Shown: positions 16,231-24,788 of the stretch, piece after piece | How positions within the stretch are numbered: the stretch's first letter is position 1 | Layout of the letters: each line of letters begins with the position of its first letter | Assembly (NCBI RefSeq): GCF_024586915.1 | Contig: NZ_JANBVS010000027.1 | Coordinates: 1-64,000 of the forward strand | Source of the DNA: Bradyrhizobium sp. SRS-191 | GTDB taxonomy: Bacteria > Pseudomonadota > Alphaproteobacteria > Rhizobiales > Xanthobacteraceae | Reading direction: 5' to 3' | Length of the DNA: 64,000 bases | The notes under the pieces: generated by a model | Told to the model about the DNA's origin: nothing | Databases searched by the model: none | The model's input: only the letters and a program-made list of their open reading frames with translations | Program-made: the position numbers and the translations under genes

Positions 16231-17121
16231 ATGACCCGGTTTCCGGTCACGGCTCTGCGCAGCGTCGACCTCGGCACGCCCGATCTCGAGCGGTCCGAGG
16301 CGTTCTATCGCGAGGTCTGGGGGCTGGAGCGGGTTGCGACGGCCGACGGCGTGGTCTATCTGCGCGCCACAGGGAGCGATCATCACGTGGTCGCGCTGCA
16401 TCGGAGCGAAAGCACCGAGCTGAAGGCGGTGACCTTCCGCTTGGCCGAGGCAGCCGATTTCGACGCGGTCTCACGCAACGCCATCCGCGCGGGTGCAACG
16501 TTGATCGCGGCGCCCGCGCCGAACGCAGCGCCCGATGGCGGCGAGATCATGAGCCTGCGCAGCCCGGAAGGCTGCGTGTTGCGCTTCGTGCATGGCGACG
16601 TCCCGCATGAGGCCCGGCCGTCGCGGCCGGAGCTGCCGGAGCGGCTCGCTCACGTCAATCTCAACAGCAGAGATGTCGACCGCACCGCCGCGTTCTACGA
16701 GCGCGCGCTCGGCTTCAAGCTGACCGACCGTTCGGCCGCGATGGCCTTCGTCCGCTGCAATTCCGACCACCATGCCGTGGTGATCGCGAGCGCCAAGGTC
16801 GACGGTCTCAACCACGTCGCCTTCCTGATGCCGACCTGGGAGGGCGTGATGCGCGGCGCGGGACGCATGATCGACGCCGGCTATCCGATCGCGTGGGGCG
16901 TCGGCCGCCACGGGCCCGGCGACAATGTGTTCGCCTATTTCATCGATCCCGTCGGCACCGTCATCGAATACACCGCCGAGGTGCTGCAGGTCGACGACGA
17001 CTACGTCGTGCGCGGCCCCCAGCATTGGGTCTGGCCGCCCGGCCGCACCGATCAATGGGGCATCGCGCCGCCCAAGGCCGATCACGTCAAGGCCGCGCAG
17101 CTTGCGGTCGGCTTCGCCTGA
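16231..17121 (+). CDS. Extradiol-type ring-cleavage dioxygenase (two VOC domains)
   Basis: 296 aa from ATG 16231 with ggaggac just upstream. The N-terminal VOC module is structural ('VDLGTPDLERSEAFYREVWGL'). The C-terminal module carries the expected Fe(II) ligands: His in 'RLAHVNLNS', His in 'GLNHVAFL' and Glu in 'GTVIEYTAEV'. It resembles catechol 2,3-dioxygenase / homoprotocatechuate-type enzymes. The neighbouring monooxygenase would make the catecholic substrate, and the FAH-family hydrolase would act later. Substrate unknown. Confidence 0.85.
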   Translation: MTRFPVTALRSVDLGTPDLERSEAFYREVWGLERVATADGVVYLRATGSDHHVVALHRSESTELKAVTFRLAEAADFDAVSRNAIRAGATLIAAPAPNAAPDGGEIMSLRSPEGCVLRFVHGDVPHEARPSRPELPERLAHVNLNSRDVDRTAAFYERALGFKLTDRSAAMAFVRCNSDHHAVVIASAKVDGLNHVAFLMPTWEGVMRGAGRMIDAGYPIAWGVGRHGPGDNVFAYFIDPVGTVIEYTAEVLQVDDDYVVRGPQHWVWPPGRTDQWGIAPPKADHVKAAQLAVGFA

Positions 17122-17150
17122 TCCCTTCTCATCCACGAGTTTCGACATCC

Positions 17151-18686
17151 ATGTCCGCCAAATCAGAGCATTATCAGGTCGTCATCATCGGCTTCGGCCC
17201 GACCGGCGCCGTCATCGCGAGCCTGCTCGGCCGCGCGGGCATCGCCACGCTCGCGATCGACCGCGCCCGCGAGATCTACGACAAGCCGCGCGCGATCGCG
17301 CTCGATCACGAGATCATGCGGCTCTTCGACAATCTCGGCATCGCCGGTGAGGTCAGCCGCTACGTCGCGCCGTTTCCGGCCTCGGAGCATTTCGGAGCCC
17401 AGGGGCAATTGATCCGCCGCATCGACATGGTCGGCGAGCCCTACCCGCTCGGCTACACGCCGAGCATGGTGTTCACCCAGCCGCCGGTCGAGCAGGTGAT
17501 GCGCGACCGCGTCGCGCGCTGTCCCTCGGTGACCGTCGAGCTCGGCACGACGCTGGTCGACATCCGGCAGGATGCACAGCGCGCAACCGCCGTGCTGACG
17601 CGCGAGGACGGCGCCACGCGCGAGGTGAGCGCCGACTACGTCATCGCCTGCGACGGCGCCTCCAGCACCGTGCGCCAGACGCTCGGCATCCACTTCGACG
17701 ATCTGGACTTCGACGAGCCCTGGCTGGTGGTGGACCTGCGCGTCAACGTGACAGGCGCCGGCAAGCTGCCAAAGACGGCTGCCCAGTTCTGCAATCCGGC
17801 GCGGCCGACCACCTTCATCATCGGCCCCGGCAACCATCGGCGTTTCGAGATCATGCTGCGTCCCGGCGAGGACCGCCATGCCATGGAACAGCCGGAGCAG
17901 GTCTGGCGATTGCTCGCGCCCTGGCTCTCTCCAGATGATGGCGAGCTGTGGCGCGCGGCGAGCTACCGCTTTCACGCGCTGGTGGCGAGCCGCTGGCGGC
18001 AGGGCCGCGTGCTGCTCGCCGGCGATGCCGCGCACCAGCAGCCGCCCTTCATCGGCCAGGGCATGTGCCAGGGCCTGCGCGACGCGGCGAATCTCGGCTG
18101 GAAGCTCATCCGCGTGCTGCGGGCAGAGTCGCCTGACACGCTGCTCGACAGCTACGAGGCGGAGCGCAGCACCCATGTGCGCGAGCTCACGACCCGCATC
18201 AAGGCGATCGGCCGCGTCATCTGCGAGCAGGATCCGGCGGCCGCGGCGGCGCGCGACGCGCGCATCCTCGCCGAGGGCGGCGGCGCGCCGCGCACCATCA
18301 CCCGCCAGGAGATCGTGCCGCCGCTGACGACGGGGTTGCTGGCGACGAAGGCGAATGCCGCCAACGGCACGCTGTTTCCGCAGCCCTGGATCGTGCGCGA
18401 CAGCGGGCGCGCCCTGCTCGATACGATCGCGGGCAGCGGCTGGCGCCTCGTCTGCAATGGCAGCGCTGATATCGCCGATGGCGCCGCCATCCCGCCGGCC
18501 GGGATCACGACAGTCGCTATCGGCGGCAGCGGCCTGCAGGAGGAGAGCGGCGTCGTTGCGCGCTGGTTCGAGCGCCACGGCTGCGGCGCCGCGCTGGTGC
18601 GGCCCGACCACTACGTCTACGGCCTCGCCAAGGACGCGCCGGAGCTCGCCTCGCTGCTGAGCGAGCTGAACGACCGACTGAACTAA
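17151..18686 (+). CDS. FAD-dependent aromatic monooxygenase (MhpA-like)
   Basis: 511 aa from ATG 17151. The FAD GxGxxG motif is 'IIGFGPTGAVIASLLGRAG', the DG motif is 'YVIACDGASSTVRQTLGI', and the GD motif is 'RVLLAGDAAHQQPPFIGQGM'. Order and length fit the PheA/TfdB group and specifically 3-(3-hydroxyphenyl)propionate hydroxylase MhpA. It would hydroxylate a phenolic acid to a catechol for the ring-cleavage dioxygenase 29 bp upstream. A thioredoxin-like tail is present only as a short remnant. It is in one operon with dioxygenase, MFS and FAH genes. Confidence 0.88.
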   Translation: MSAKSEHYQVVIIGFGPTGAVIASLLGRAGIATLAIDRAREIYDKPRAIALDHEIMRLFDNLGIAGEVSRYVAPFPASEHFGAQGQLIRRIDMVGEPYPLGYTPSMVFTQPPVEQVMRDRVARCPSVTVELGTTLVDIRQDAQRATAVLTREDGATREVSADYVIACDGASSTVRQTLGIHFDDLDFDEPWLVVDLRVNVTGAGKLPKTAAQFCNPARPTTFIIGPGNHRRFEIMLRPGEDRHAMEQPEQVWRLLAPWLSPDDGELWRAASYRFHALVASRWRQGRVLLAGDAAHQQPPFIGQGMCQGLRDAANLGWKLIRVLRAESPDTLLDSYEAERSTHVRELTTRIKAIGRVICEQDPAAAAARDARILAEGGGAPRTITRQEIVPPLTTGLLATKANAANGTLFPQPWIVRDSGRALLDTIAGSGWRLVCNGSADIADGAAIPPAGITTVAIGGSGLQEESGVVARWFERHGCGAALVRPDHYVYGLAKDAPELASLLSELNDRLN

Positions 18687-18717
18687 TCAAAACAACAATA
18701 TCACACGGGGAAACGCC

Positions 18718-20040
18718 ATGACGACACCAACGGACGCCACGACAGGATCAGCGGGAGGACGCGCCATCGCCGTTCTCGTGATGCTGTTCCTGTTCCAGAC
18801 GCTGAACTTCTTCGACAAGCTGGTGTTCGGCCTGTCGGCCGTGCCGATGATGAAGGAGCTCGGCTTGAGCCCGAAGGATTTCGGCCTGATCGGCAGCAGC
18901 TTCTTCCTGCTGTTCTCGCTGTCGGGCATGGCGGTCGGCATGTTCGTGGTCGGCCGCTTTCCCGTCAAATGGCTGCTGCTGATCATGGCCGGGATCTGGT
19001 CGGCGACGCAGCTGCCGATCTTCTTCTCCAGCTCGATCACGGTGCTCGTGATCTGCCGCATCATCCTCGGCGCCGGCGAAGGGCCGGGCCTGCCGACAGC
19101 GCTGCACGCCTGCTACAACTGGTTTCCGCAGGACAGACGCAGCGTGCCGAGCGCCGTGGTGCTGCAGGGGATCAGCGTGGGCTTGCTCGCCGGCGGTCCG
19201 ATCCTGACCTATGTGATCGTCAACTACGGCTGGCGCACCGGCTTCCTGTTCTGCGGCCTGCTCGGGCTCGCCTGGATGGTCGGCTGGTTCTTCGTCGGCG
19301 GCGAAGGCCCCTATTCCGCCCATGCGCCGGAGGCCGCGACTGCAAAGGACAAGGCGCTGCCCGCGCGGGTGCTGTGGGGCGATGCCACCGTGATCGGGGT
19401 CATCATCATGTCGACCGCGTCGTATTGGATCGTCGGCATGTCCGCGACCTGGCTGCCGCCCTACCTGCAGCTCGGGCTCGGCTACAAGCAGGTCGACGTC
19501 GGCTGGATCATTTCAGCGATCTATCTGTTCCAGTCGCCGCTGCTGCTCGGCGGCTCCTGGCTGACGCAATTTCTGCAGCGGCGTGGCGTCAGCCTGCGTG
19601 CCTGCCTTGGCCATGCCTCCGGCCTCGCCCTGCTCGCCGCCGGTTGTGCGCTGCTGCTGTCCATCGTCACGACCGGTCCGCTGCAACTCGCCTGCGTCGC
19701 CATCGCCTTCGCAGCACCGAGCCTCACCACGATCTTCGGCCCGGTCGCGCTCGGCGCCATTGCGCCCGCCGTGCAGCGCGGTCGCCTGATCGTCGTGATC
19801 TATTCGGGCAACGCCGCGTCGGCGCTGATCTCGAACGCGCTGACCGGCTGGATCGTCGGTGAAGCAGGCCCCAACGCGCCGCTCGGCTACGCCCACGCCA
19901 TGACCTTCACCGCCGGCGTGCTGATCGTCGGCGCCCTCTCCGCCTTCGCCCTGATCTTCCCGGAGCGCACCATTGCGCGCTTCGCGCGGACGGCGCAGGA
20001 ACCAGCCTCCCCCTCCGCCGTCGCGGCGGTCTCGACCTGA
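18718..20040 (+). CDS. MFS transporter, anion:cation symporter type (aromatic acid uptake)
   Basis: 440 aa with about 12 membrane helices. The first begins 'AIAVLVMLFLFQTLNFFDKLVFGLS', as in the ACS/phthalate and hydroxyphenylpropionate permeases, with 'GAGEGPGLPTALHACYNWFP' after helix 4. It starts 31 bp after the monooxygenase stop and ends 14 bp before the FAH gene. It probably imports the aromatic acid degraded by the cluster. Confidence 0.88.
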   Translation: MTTPTDATTGSAGGRAIAVLVMLFLFQTLNFFDKLVFGLSAVPMMKELGLSPKDFGLIGSSFFLLFSLSGMAVGMFVVGRFPVKWLLLIMAGIWSATQLPIFFSSSITVLVICRIILGAGEGPGLPTALHACYNWFPQDRRSVPSAVVLQGISVGLLAGGPILTYVIVNYGWRTGFLFCGLLGLAWMVGWFFVGGEGPYSAHAPEAATAKDKALPARVLWGDATVIGVIIMSTASYWIVGMSATWLPPYLQLGLGYKQVDVGWIISAIYLFQSPLLLGGSWLTQFLQRRGVSLRACLGHASGLALLAAGCALLLSIVTTGPLQLACVAIAFAAPSLTTIFGPVALGAIAPAVQRGRLIVVIYSGNAASALISNALTGWIVGEAGPNAPLGYAHAMTFTAGVLIVGALSAFALIFPERTIARFARTAQEPASPSAVAAVST

Positions 20041-20054
20041 CCAGAGGACATCAG

Positions 20055-20906
20055 ATGAAATTTGCGAGCTTCACGATCAACGATACGCCGTCCTGGGGAC
20101 TGGTCGAAGGTGACGAGATCGCCGATCTCGGCGCCGTCTGGCGCGACCGCTTTGCTGATTTGAAGTCGGTGATCGCAGCCGATGCGCTCAAGGACGTCGC
20201 CGCGTCGGCGACGCGCGCCAGGCGGCATCCGCTGGCGGCCATCACCTTCCTGCCGGTGATTCCGAACCCCGACAAGATCCTCTGCATCGGCCTGAACTAC
20301 GAGACCCACCGCAAGGAGACCGGCCGCACGGAGGTCGAGAACCCCACGGTGTTCGGCCGCTTCGCCAACAGCCAGACCGGGCATCTCGGCAACATCATCC
20401 GCCCGCGCGTCTCGACCGATCTCGATTTCGAGGGCGAGCTCGCCGTCGTCATCGGCAAGCCCGGCCGCTACATCCCGCGAGCTGAGGCCTTCCAGCACAT
20501 CGCCGGCTATGCTTGCTACAATGAGGGCAGCGTGCGGGACTTCCAGCGGCATACGCATCAGTTCACGCCCGGCAAGAATTTTCCCGACACCGGCGCGTTC
20601 GGTCCGTGGCTCGTCACATCAGACGAGATCGACGATCTCGGCCCGCTCAGGCTGCAGACGCGGTTGAACGGCGAGGTCGTCCAGGAGGCGACGATCAGCC
20701 AGATGATCTTCGATATCCCGCGCCAGATCGAATATTGCTCCTCCTTCACCCGCCTCGAGCCCGGCGACGTCATCGCCACCGGCACCCCCGGCGGCGTCGG
20801 CTCCCGCCGCACGCCCCCGCTGTGGATGAAGCCCGGCGATGTGGTGGAAGTCGAGATCGACCGCATCGGCTTGCTGCGGAATGGGGTTGCTGACGAGGCG
20901 ATGTGA
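20055..20906 (+). CDS. Fumarylacetoacetate-hydrolase-family enzyme
   Basis: 283 aa. The FAH core begins 'ILCIGLNYETHRKETGR' (residue 74 on). It has metal-site acids in 'DFEGELAVVIGK' and 'NEGSVRDFQ', the glycine-rich 'TGTPGGVGSRR', and 'KPGDVVEVEIDRIG' at the end. The family includes acylpyruvases, HpaG-type isomerase/decarboxylases and ring-cleavage product hydrolases. As the last gene of the operon it probably acts on the ring-cleavage product. No separate MhpC-type hydrolase, hydratase or aldolase is present here. Confidence 0.87.
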   Translation: MKFASFTINDTPSWGLVEGDEIADLGAVWRDRFADLKSVIAADALKDVAASATRARRHPLAAITFLPVIPNPDKILCIGLNYETHRKETGRTEVENPTVFGRFANSQTGHLGNIIRPRVSTDLDFEGELAVVIGKPGRYIPRAEAFQHIAGYACYNEGSVRDFQRHTHQFTPGKNFPDTGAFGPWLVTSDEIDDLGPLRLQTRLNGEVVQEATISQMIFDIPRQIEYCSSFTRLEPGDVIATGTPGGVGSRRTPPLWMKPGDVVEVEIDRIGLLRNGVADEAM

Positions 20907-20940
20907 GCTTGCCTCTCGGAAATGCCCCCGTTCTCATCAC

Positions 20941-21024
20941 CGTCATTCCGGGGCAGCCCGCCAGGGCTGAACCCGGAATCTCGAGATTCCGGGTTCGATG
21001 CTGTCGCATCGCCCCGGAATGACG
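20941..21024. repeat. Palindromic repeat, long form
   Basis: The 14-bp outer arms cgtcattccggggc (20941-20954) and their exact inverse complement (21011-21024) enclose a second hairpin with arms acccggaatc and gattccgggt around tcga. This is the same family as 339-380. It lies between the FAH gene and the 3' end of the convergent emrB-like gene, where it could also stop transcription. Confidence 0.75.
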
Positions 21025-21044
21025 GCGGAGAAACCAGTTCCTCC

Positions 21045-22625
21045 TCAATGCGCCATCGCCGCGCCGCCGCCGAGCTTCACCTTGCGCAGCGTCAAAGCCA
21101 GCGGGATGGCTGACAGCGAGATCAGCATCAGGGCCCAGTAGACGTCGACATAGGCCAGCAGCGACGACTGCGCCTGGACGGTCTGGCCGATCCAGGCGAG
21201 CGCCTGCTGCTTGGCCTGCACCATCGAGCTGCCATGGGCGGCGAAGTAGTTGGTCACCTGGTTCAGCGTATCCTGATAGGCCGGGTTCGACGGAATGGTG
21301 TTCTCGACGAGACGGTTCTGGTGGAACTGGCCGCGGTGCGCCAGGATGTTGGCGGCGAGCGACACGCCGATCGAGCCGCCGGTGTTGCGCGCGGCATTGA
21401 TCAGGGCCGAGGCCTGGTCGGTTCGTTCAGGCGGAATGCCGTTGTAGGACGCTGTCGTGATCGACAGGAAGATCAGCGGCAGGCCGATGCCGATCAGCAT
21501 CCTGGACTCCGCGAAGAACCAGAAGTCGACATTGGCATAGACCCGGGTGAGGTCGTACATCGCGAAGGCGACGACGGCGGCGCCCGTCATGATCATGTAT
21601 TTCGGCTGCACCTTGCCCGATAGCTTTCCGACCACGAACATCATGGCCATGGTGACCAGGCCGCCCGGCGACAGCACGAGGCCGGCCCAGGTGGCGGTGT
21701 AGCCGAAATCCTGCTGCACCATCTGCGGCAGCATCTGCGTGGTGCCGAGCAGGATCGCGCCGGTCGCCAGCATCACCAGGAAGCAGGCGCCGAACTGGCG
21801 CGAGGCCAGCATGCGCACATCCACAGTCGGGTTCTTCTGGTTCATCTCCCACGGGATCATGGCGACGAAAGCCGAAACGCAGACCGCTGCGGTGATCACG
21901 ATGAAGCGCGAGTCGAACCAGTCGTCCTCCAGGCCGCGGTCGAGCATCAACTCGAGCGCGCCGAGGAACGTCGCGACCAGCACGAAACCAATGACGTCGA
22001 AGCCATGCGCCTGCTTGCGCCGCTGCTCCGTCACCTCCTCCGGCTCCTTCAGGATCAGCCAGATCAGCAGCATCGCCGCGACGCCGACGGGGCCGTTGAT
22101 CAGGAAGCACCAGTGCCAGGAGGCGTTGTCGGAGAGATAGCCGCCGAGCGTCGGACCGACCACGGGCGCGACGACGACCGCGACGCCGAACAGCGCGAAC
22201 GCCTGGCCGCGCTTTTCCGGCGGGAAGGAGTCGGCGAGGATCGACTGCGCCACCGGCACCATGCCGCCGCCGCCGAGCCCCTGCAGGATGCGGAACAGCA
22301 AGAGCACCTGCAGATTCCAGGCGAAGCCGCACAGCACCGAGCTCGTGGTGAACAGCCCGAGGCACATGATGAAGAACGCCTTGCGGCCGAAGCGCTTGGC
22401 GAGATAGCTCGACGCCGTCAGGATGATCGCGTTGGAGACCAGATAGGTCGTCACCACCCAGGAGGATTCGTCCTGGCTGACGCCCATGCCGCCCGCGATA
22501 TAGGGCAGCGCGACGTTGGCGATGGTGGTGTCGAGCACCTCCATGAAGGTCGCGAGCGCAACCAGCACCGCGATGATCCACGGACTGCCGGCGCGCGGCG
22601 CGGAGAGAGCAGCAGCCTTGCTCAT
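21045..22625 (-). CDS. DHA2-family MFS drug efflux pump (EmrB-like)
   Basis: 526 aa with 14 hydrophobic segments. Helix 1 ends in 'VALATFMEVLDTTIANVALPYIAGG', the EmrB/QacA signature. Motif C-like 'FGVAVVVAPVVGPTLGGYLSD' lies in helix 5. It pairs with the membrane-fusion protein 13 bp upstream to make a pump spanning both membranes with TolC. The drug spectrum is unknown. Confidence 0.92.
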   Translation of the reverse strand: MSKAAALSAPRAGSPWIIAVLVALATFMEVLDTTIANVALPYIAGGMGVSQDESSWVVTTYLVSNAIILTASSYLAKRFGRKAFFIMCLGLFTTSSVLCGFAWNLQVLLLFRILQGLGGGGMVPVAQSILADSFPPEKRGQAFALFGVAVVVAPVVGPTLGGYLSDNASWHWCFLINGPVGVAAMLLIWLILKEPEEVTEQRRKQAHGFDVIGFVLVATFLGALELMLDRGLEDDWFDSRFIVITAAVCVSAFVAMIPWEMNQKNPTVDVRMLASRQFGACFLVMLATGAILLGTTQMLPQMVQQDFGYTATWAGLVLSPGGLVTMAMMFVVGKLSGKVQPKYMIMTGAAVVAFAMYDLTRVYANVDFWFFAESRMLIGIGLPLIFLSITTASYNGIPPERTDQASALINAARNTGGSIGVSLAANILAHRGQFHQNRLVENTIPSNPAYQDTLNQVTNYFAAHGSSMVQAKQQALAWIGQTVQAQSSLLAYVDVYWALMLISLSAIPLALTLRKVKLGGGAAMAH

Positions 22626-22638
22626 CGCATCAGCCTTC

Positions 22639-23910
22639 TCACAGCACAGCCTTCAGCCGCTCGTAGAGCGACGGCTTGGGATCGACGCGCACCTTCGGCA
22701 CCACCGACATGCCCGGCCCGAGCGCGACGTCGGTCGGCGGATCATCCATCTCGATCTTCACCGGTACGCGCTGCACGATCTTGACGTAGTTGCCGGTCGC
22801 GTTCTGCGGCGGCAGCAGCGAGAACGCCGGGCCCGAGCCGGACTGGACGCTGGCGACATGGCCGCGGATCTCGCGCTCCGGATAGGCGTCGATCTCAAGG
22901 CTCACCGGCTGGCCGGGGCGCATCTGGTCGAGCTGGGTCTCCTTGAAATTGGCCGTGACCCAGACCTCATCGGGCACGAACATCGACAGCGCCGTGCCCT
23001 GAGCTGCGAACTGGCCGTCAGCGGCGCTGAGATTGACGACGCGGCCGGGCTGCGCCGCGGTCACCGTCGTGTAGGACAGATTGAGCTGCGCCTGATCGCG
23101 TTGCGCCTGCGCCTGGGCCAGATTGGCGTCGGCGCTCTCGCGCTGCGCCTTCAGTGACTCCAGCTGACGCTGCGCGACCTGCAGATTGGCCTGCGAGGAG
23201 GTCAGCGCCGCCTTCGCCTGCTGGAGCTGCGACGTATATTGCTGCTCGCTCTGCACCGTGCCGGAGCCGGTGCGGGCGAGGTCCTGATAGCGCTTGGCCT
23301 GCTGCTCGGCGAACGTCTCCCCGGCCTGGGACTGTTCGACCTGGGCCTGGCCCGCGGTGATCTGCGCCTGCTGGACCGCGATCTGGGCGTCGATGTTATG
23401 GATCGCCGCCTCCGCGGACCTGACCTGCGCCTCGGCCTGCGCCAGCGCCGTCTTGTAGTCGCGGTCGTCGATGCGCGCGATGACGTCGCCGGCCTTGACA
23501 TGCTGGTTGTCGGTGACCGGAACCGAGGTGATGTAGCCCGACACTTTCGGCGCGATCGAGAACTGGCGCGCGGCGATGAAGGCGTCGTCGGTGCTCTCGA
23601 AGTGGCTGGCGGCGTCGTAATAGACGTAGCCGCCAGCGGCCGCGGCAAGCAACAGAACCAGCCCGAGCGCCGCCCCTGCAGGGTGCCGCCGCAGCAGCCC
23701 CCTCCGCGGCTTGTCGCCCTGCTCGCTTTGTCCCTCTTGCGCGGGAGGCGGCTCGTCCGGCTGCTGCGTGTCGCGGTCGGTCTCGCGGCGGAGCTCTTTC
23801 ACGGCATCGCCGCGCCATTGCTTGAGCGCGCGCTCGCGCGCCGGAACGGTCTGATCGGCTGGCTTGGATGGGGGTGTGGGCTCGGTGGTGGACGACGACT
23901 GCACAGCCAT
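22639..23910 (-). CDS. HlyD/EmrA-family membrane fusion protein
   Basis: 423 aa from ATG 23910; the frame is open to 24018 but the promoter/operator lies there. A long Pro/Gln-rich cytoplasmic part (about 90 residues, longer than in EmrA) precedes one helix (about 98-116). The lipoyl halves are 'TDDAFIAARQFSIAPKVSGYI' and 'TTVTAAQPGRVVNLSAADGQF', separated by a Gln/Ala-rich coiled-coil hairpin (about 190-320). The C-terminal barrel contains 'VWVTANFKETQLDQMRPGQPV'. It links the EmrB-like pump to an outer-membrane channel. Confidence 0.9.
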   Translation of the reverse strand: MAVQSSSTTEPTPPSKPADQTVPARERALKQWRGDAVKELRRETDRDTQQPDEPPPAQEGQSEQGDKPRRGLLRRHPAGAALGLVLLLAAAAGGYVYYDAASHFESTDDAFIAARQFSIAPKVSGYITSVPVTDNQHVKAGDVIARIDDRDYKTALAQAEAQVRSAEAAIHNIDAQIAVQQAQITAGQAQVEQSQAGETFAEQQAKRYQDLARTGSGTVQSEQQYTSQLQQAKAALTSSQANLQVAQRQLESLKAQRESADANLAQAQAQRDQAQLNLSYTTVTAAQPGRVVNLSAADGQFAAQGTALSMFVPDEVWVTANFKETQLDQMRPGQPVSLEIDAYPEREIRGHVASVQSGSGPAFSLLPPQNATGNYVKIVQRVPVKIEMDDPPTDVALGPGMSVVPKVRVDPKPSLYERLKAVL

Positions 23911-23924
23911 ACGGCTCTCCGAAA

Positions 23925-23945
23925 AGAACGATACTGTTTCGTTCT
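23925..23945. promoter_or_regulatory. Candidate repressor site before the efflux operon
   Basis: agaacga (23925-23931) and tcgttct (23939-23945) form a 7-bp inverted repeat with a 7-bp spacer, 14 bp upstream of the fusion-protein start. Position and size fit a TetR- or MarR-type operator. No regulator gene is adjacent. Confidence 0.45.
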
Positions 23946-24030
23946 GAAATAGACGATCCTTCTGAACAAGCAAGCCCGTGAGCCCGCTTTGGGATCGATA
24001 ACTTTTCGTGAGCCGCACCTAAAATTTCCG

Positions 24031-24058
24031 TCATCTGATCGTAGGCACGATCAGATGA
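24031..24058 (-). terminator. 12-bp stem hairpin downstream of the DUF1275 gene
   Basis: tcatctgatcgt (24031-24042) pairs exactly with 24047-24058 around the loop aggc. Read on the minus strand it follows the DUF1275 stop (24079) by 20 bp and is followed by cggaaatttt. It could therefore end the eight-gene operon and separate it from the efflux operon. It could alternatively be an operator; the T tract is short. Confidence 0.5.
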
Positions 24059-24078
24059 CTACCCCCGATCCGGGGAAC

Positions 24079-24768
24079 TCAGCGCCCAGGCTGCGGACCG
24101 GCGATGCGCGCGACGAGGGTCGACGCGGCGACGACAGGCGGAATCACGAAGCACCAGCTGCCGAGCCGGGTAAACAGCAGCGCGGCCGCGCCGCAGCCCA
24201 ACGCAAACGCCGCGACGTTCACCGCCATCTGCACCAGCCGTCCCGGCGGTGGCGCCTGGCCCTTGTCGCCGAGATAGATCTTGTCGGCGATGTCGATCAT
24301 CACCTGGGTGGTCGTGCCGGTCATCAGCGTCGAGGGCGGCGCGGTCGGCAGATGGATGCGATGAACGGCGTTCTGAATCGCCATCGCCGCGACCAGCACC
24401 ATGCCGGTGAGGATCGCCTCATGGCTGTCGCCGTTGTGGAACGGACCGAAATGGATCGCGAGGGCGGCGCCGAGGATGAGCAGCACCAGCTTGACAGCAA
24501 TCAGGATCTCGAAGGCGCGCGACCATTTGCGTGACAGCAGCGTACCGGTCAGCCGCGTCGCGATCACGACGACGCAGAACACCGGCAGCGCCAGCAGCTT
24601 GGCGATGGCCCCGGAGGTGCCGAGCGCCAGCGCCGCGCCAAACGTCACGAAGTTGCCGGTGACATGCGCCGTGAACAGGCCCTGCAGCGCCAGGAAGCCG
24701 GCGGTGTCGACGTAGCCGGCATTGACGCTGAGCAGCAGCGGGACGATGCGCGAGTCGGTGGTCGCCAT
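24079..24768 (-). CDS. DUF1275 (YoaK-like) membrane protein
   Basis: 229 aa. The N-terminus matches the family: 'PLLLSVNAGYVDTAGFLALQGLFTAHVTGNFVTFGAAL'. About six hydrophobic segments follow, with 'AMAIQNAVHRIHLPTAPPSTLMTGTTTQVMID' in the middle. The function of DUF1275 proteins is not established. It is the last gene of the minus-strand operon that starts at 31231, 20 bp after the porin gene. Confidence 0.88.
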   Translation of the reverse strand: MATTDSRIVPLLLSVNAGYVDTAGFLALQGLFTAHVTGNFVTFGAALALGTSGAIAKLLALPVFCVVVIATRLTGTLLSRKWSRAFEILIAVKLVLLILGAALAIHFGPFHNGDSHEAILTGMVLVAAMAIQNAVHRIHLPTAPPSTLMTGTTTQVMIDIADKIYLGDKGQAPPPGRLVQMAVNVAAFALGCGAAALLFTRLGSWCFVIPPVVAASTLVARIAGPQPGR

Positions 24769-24788
24769 GGGGTTCCTGCCTTCGTGGG

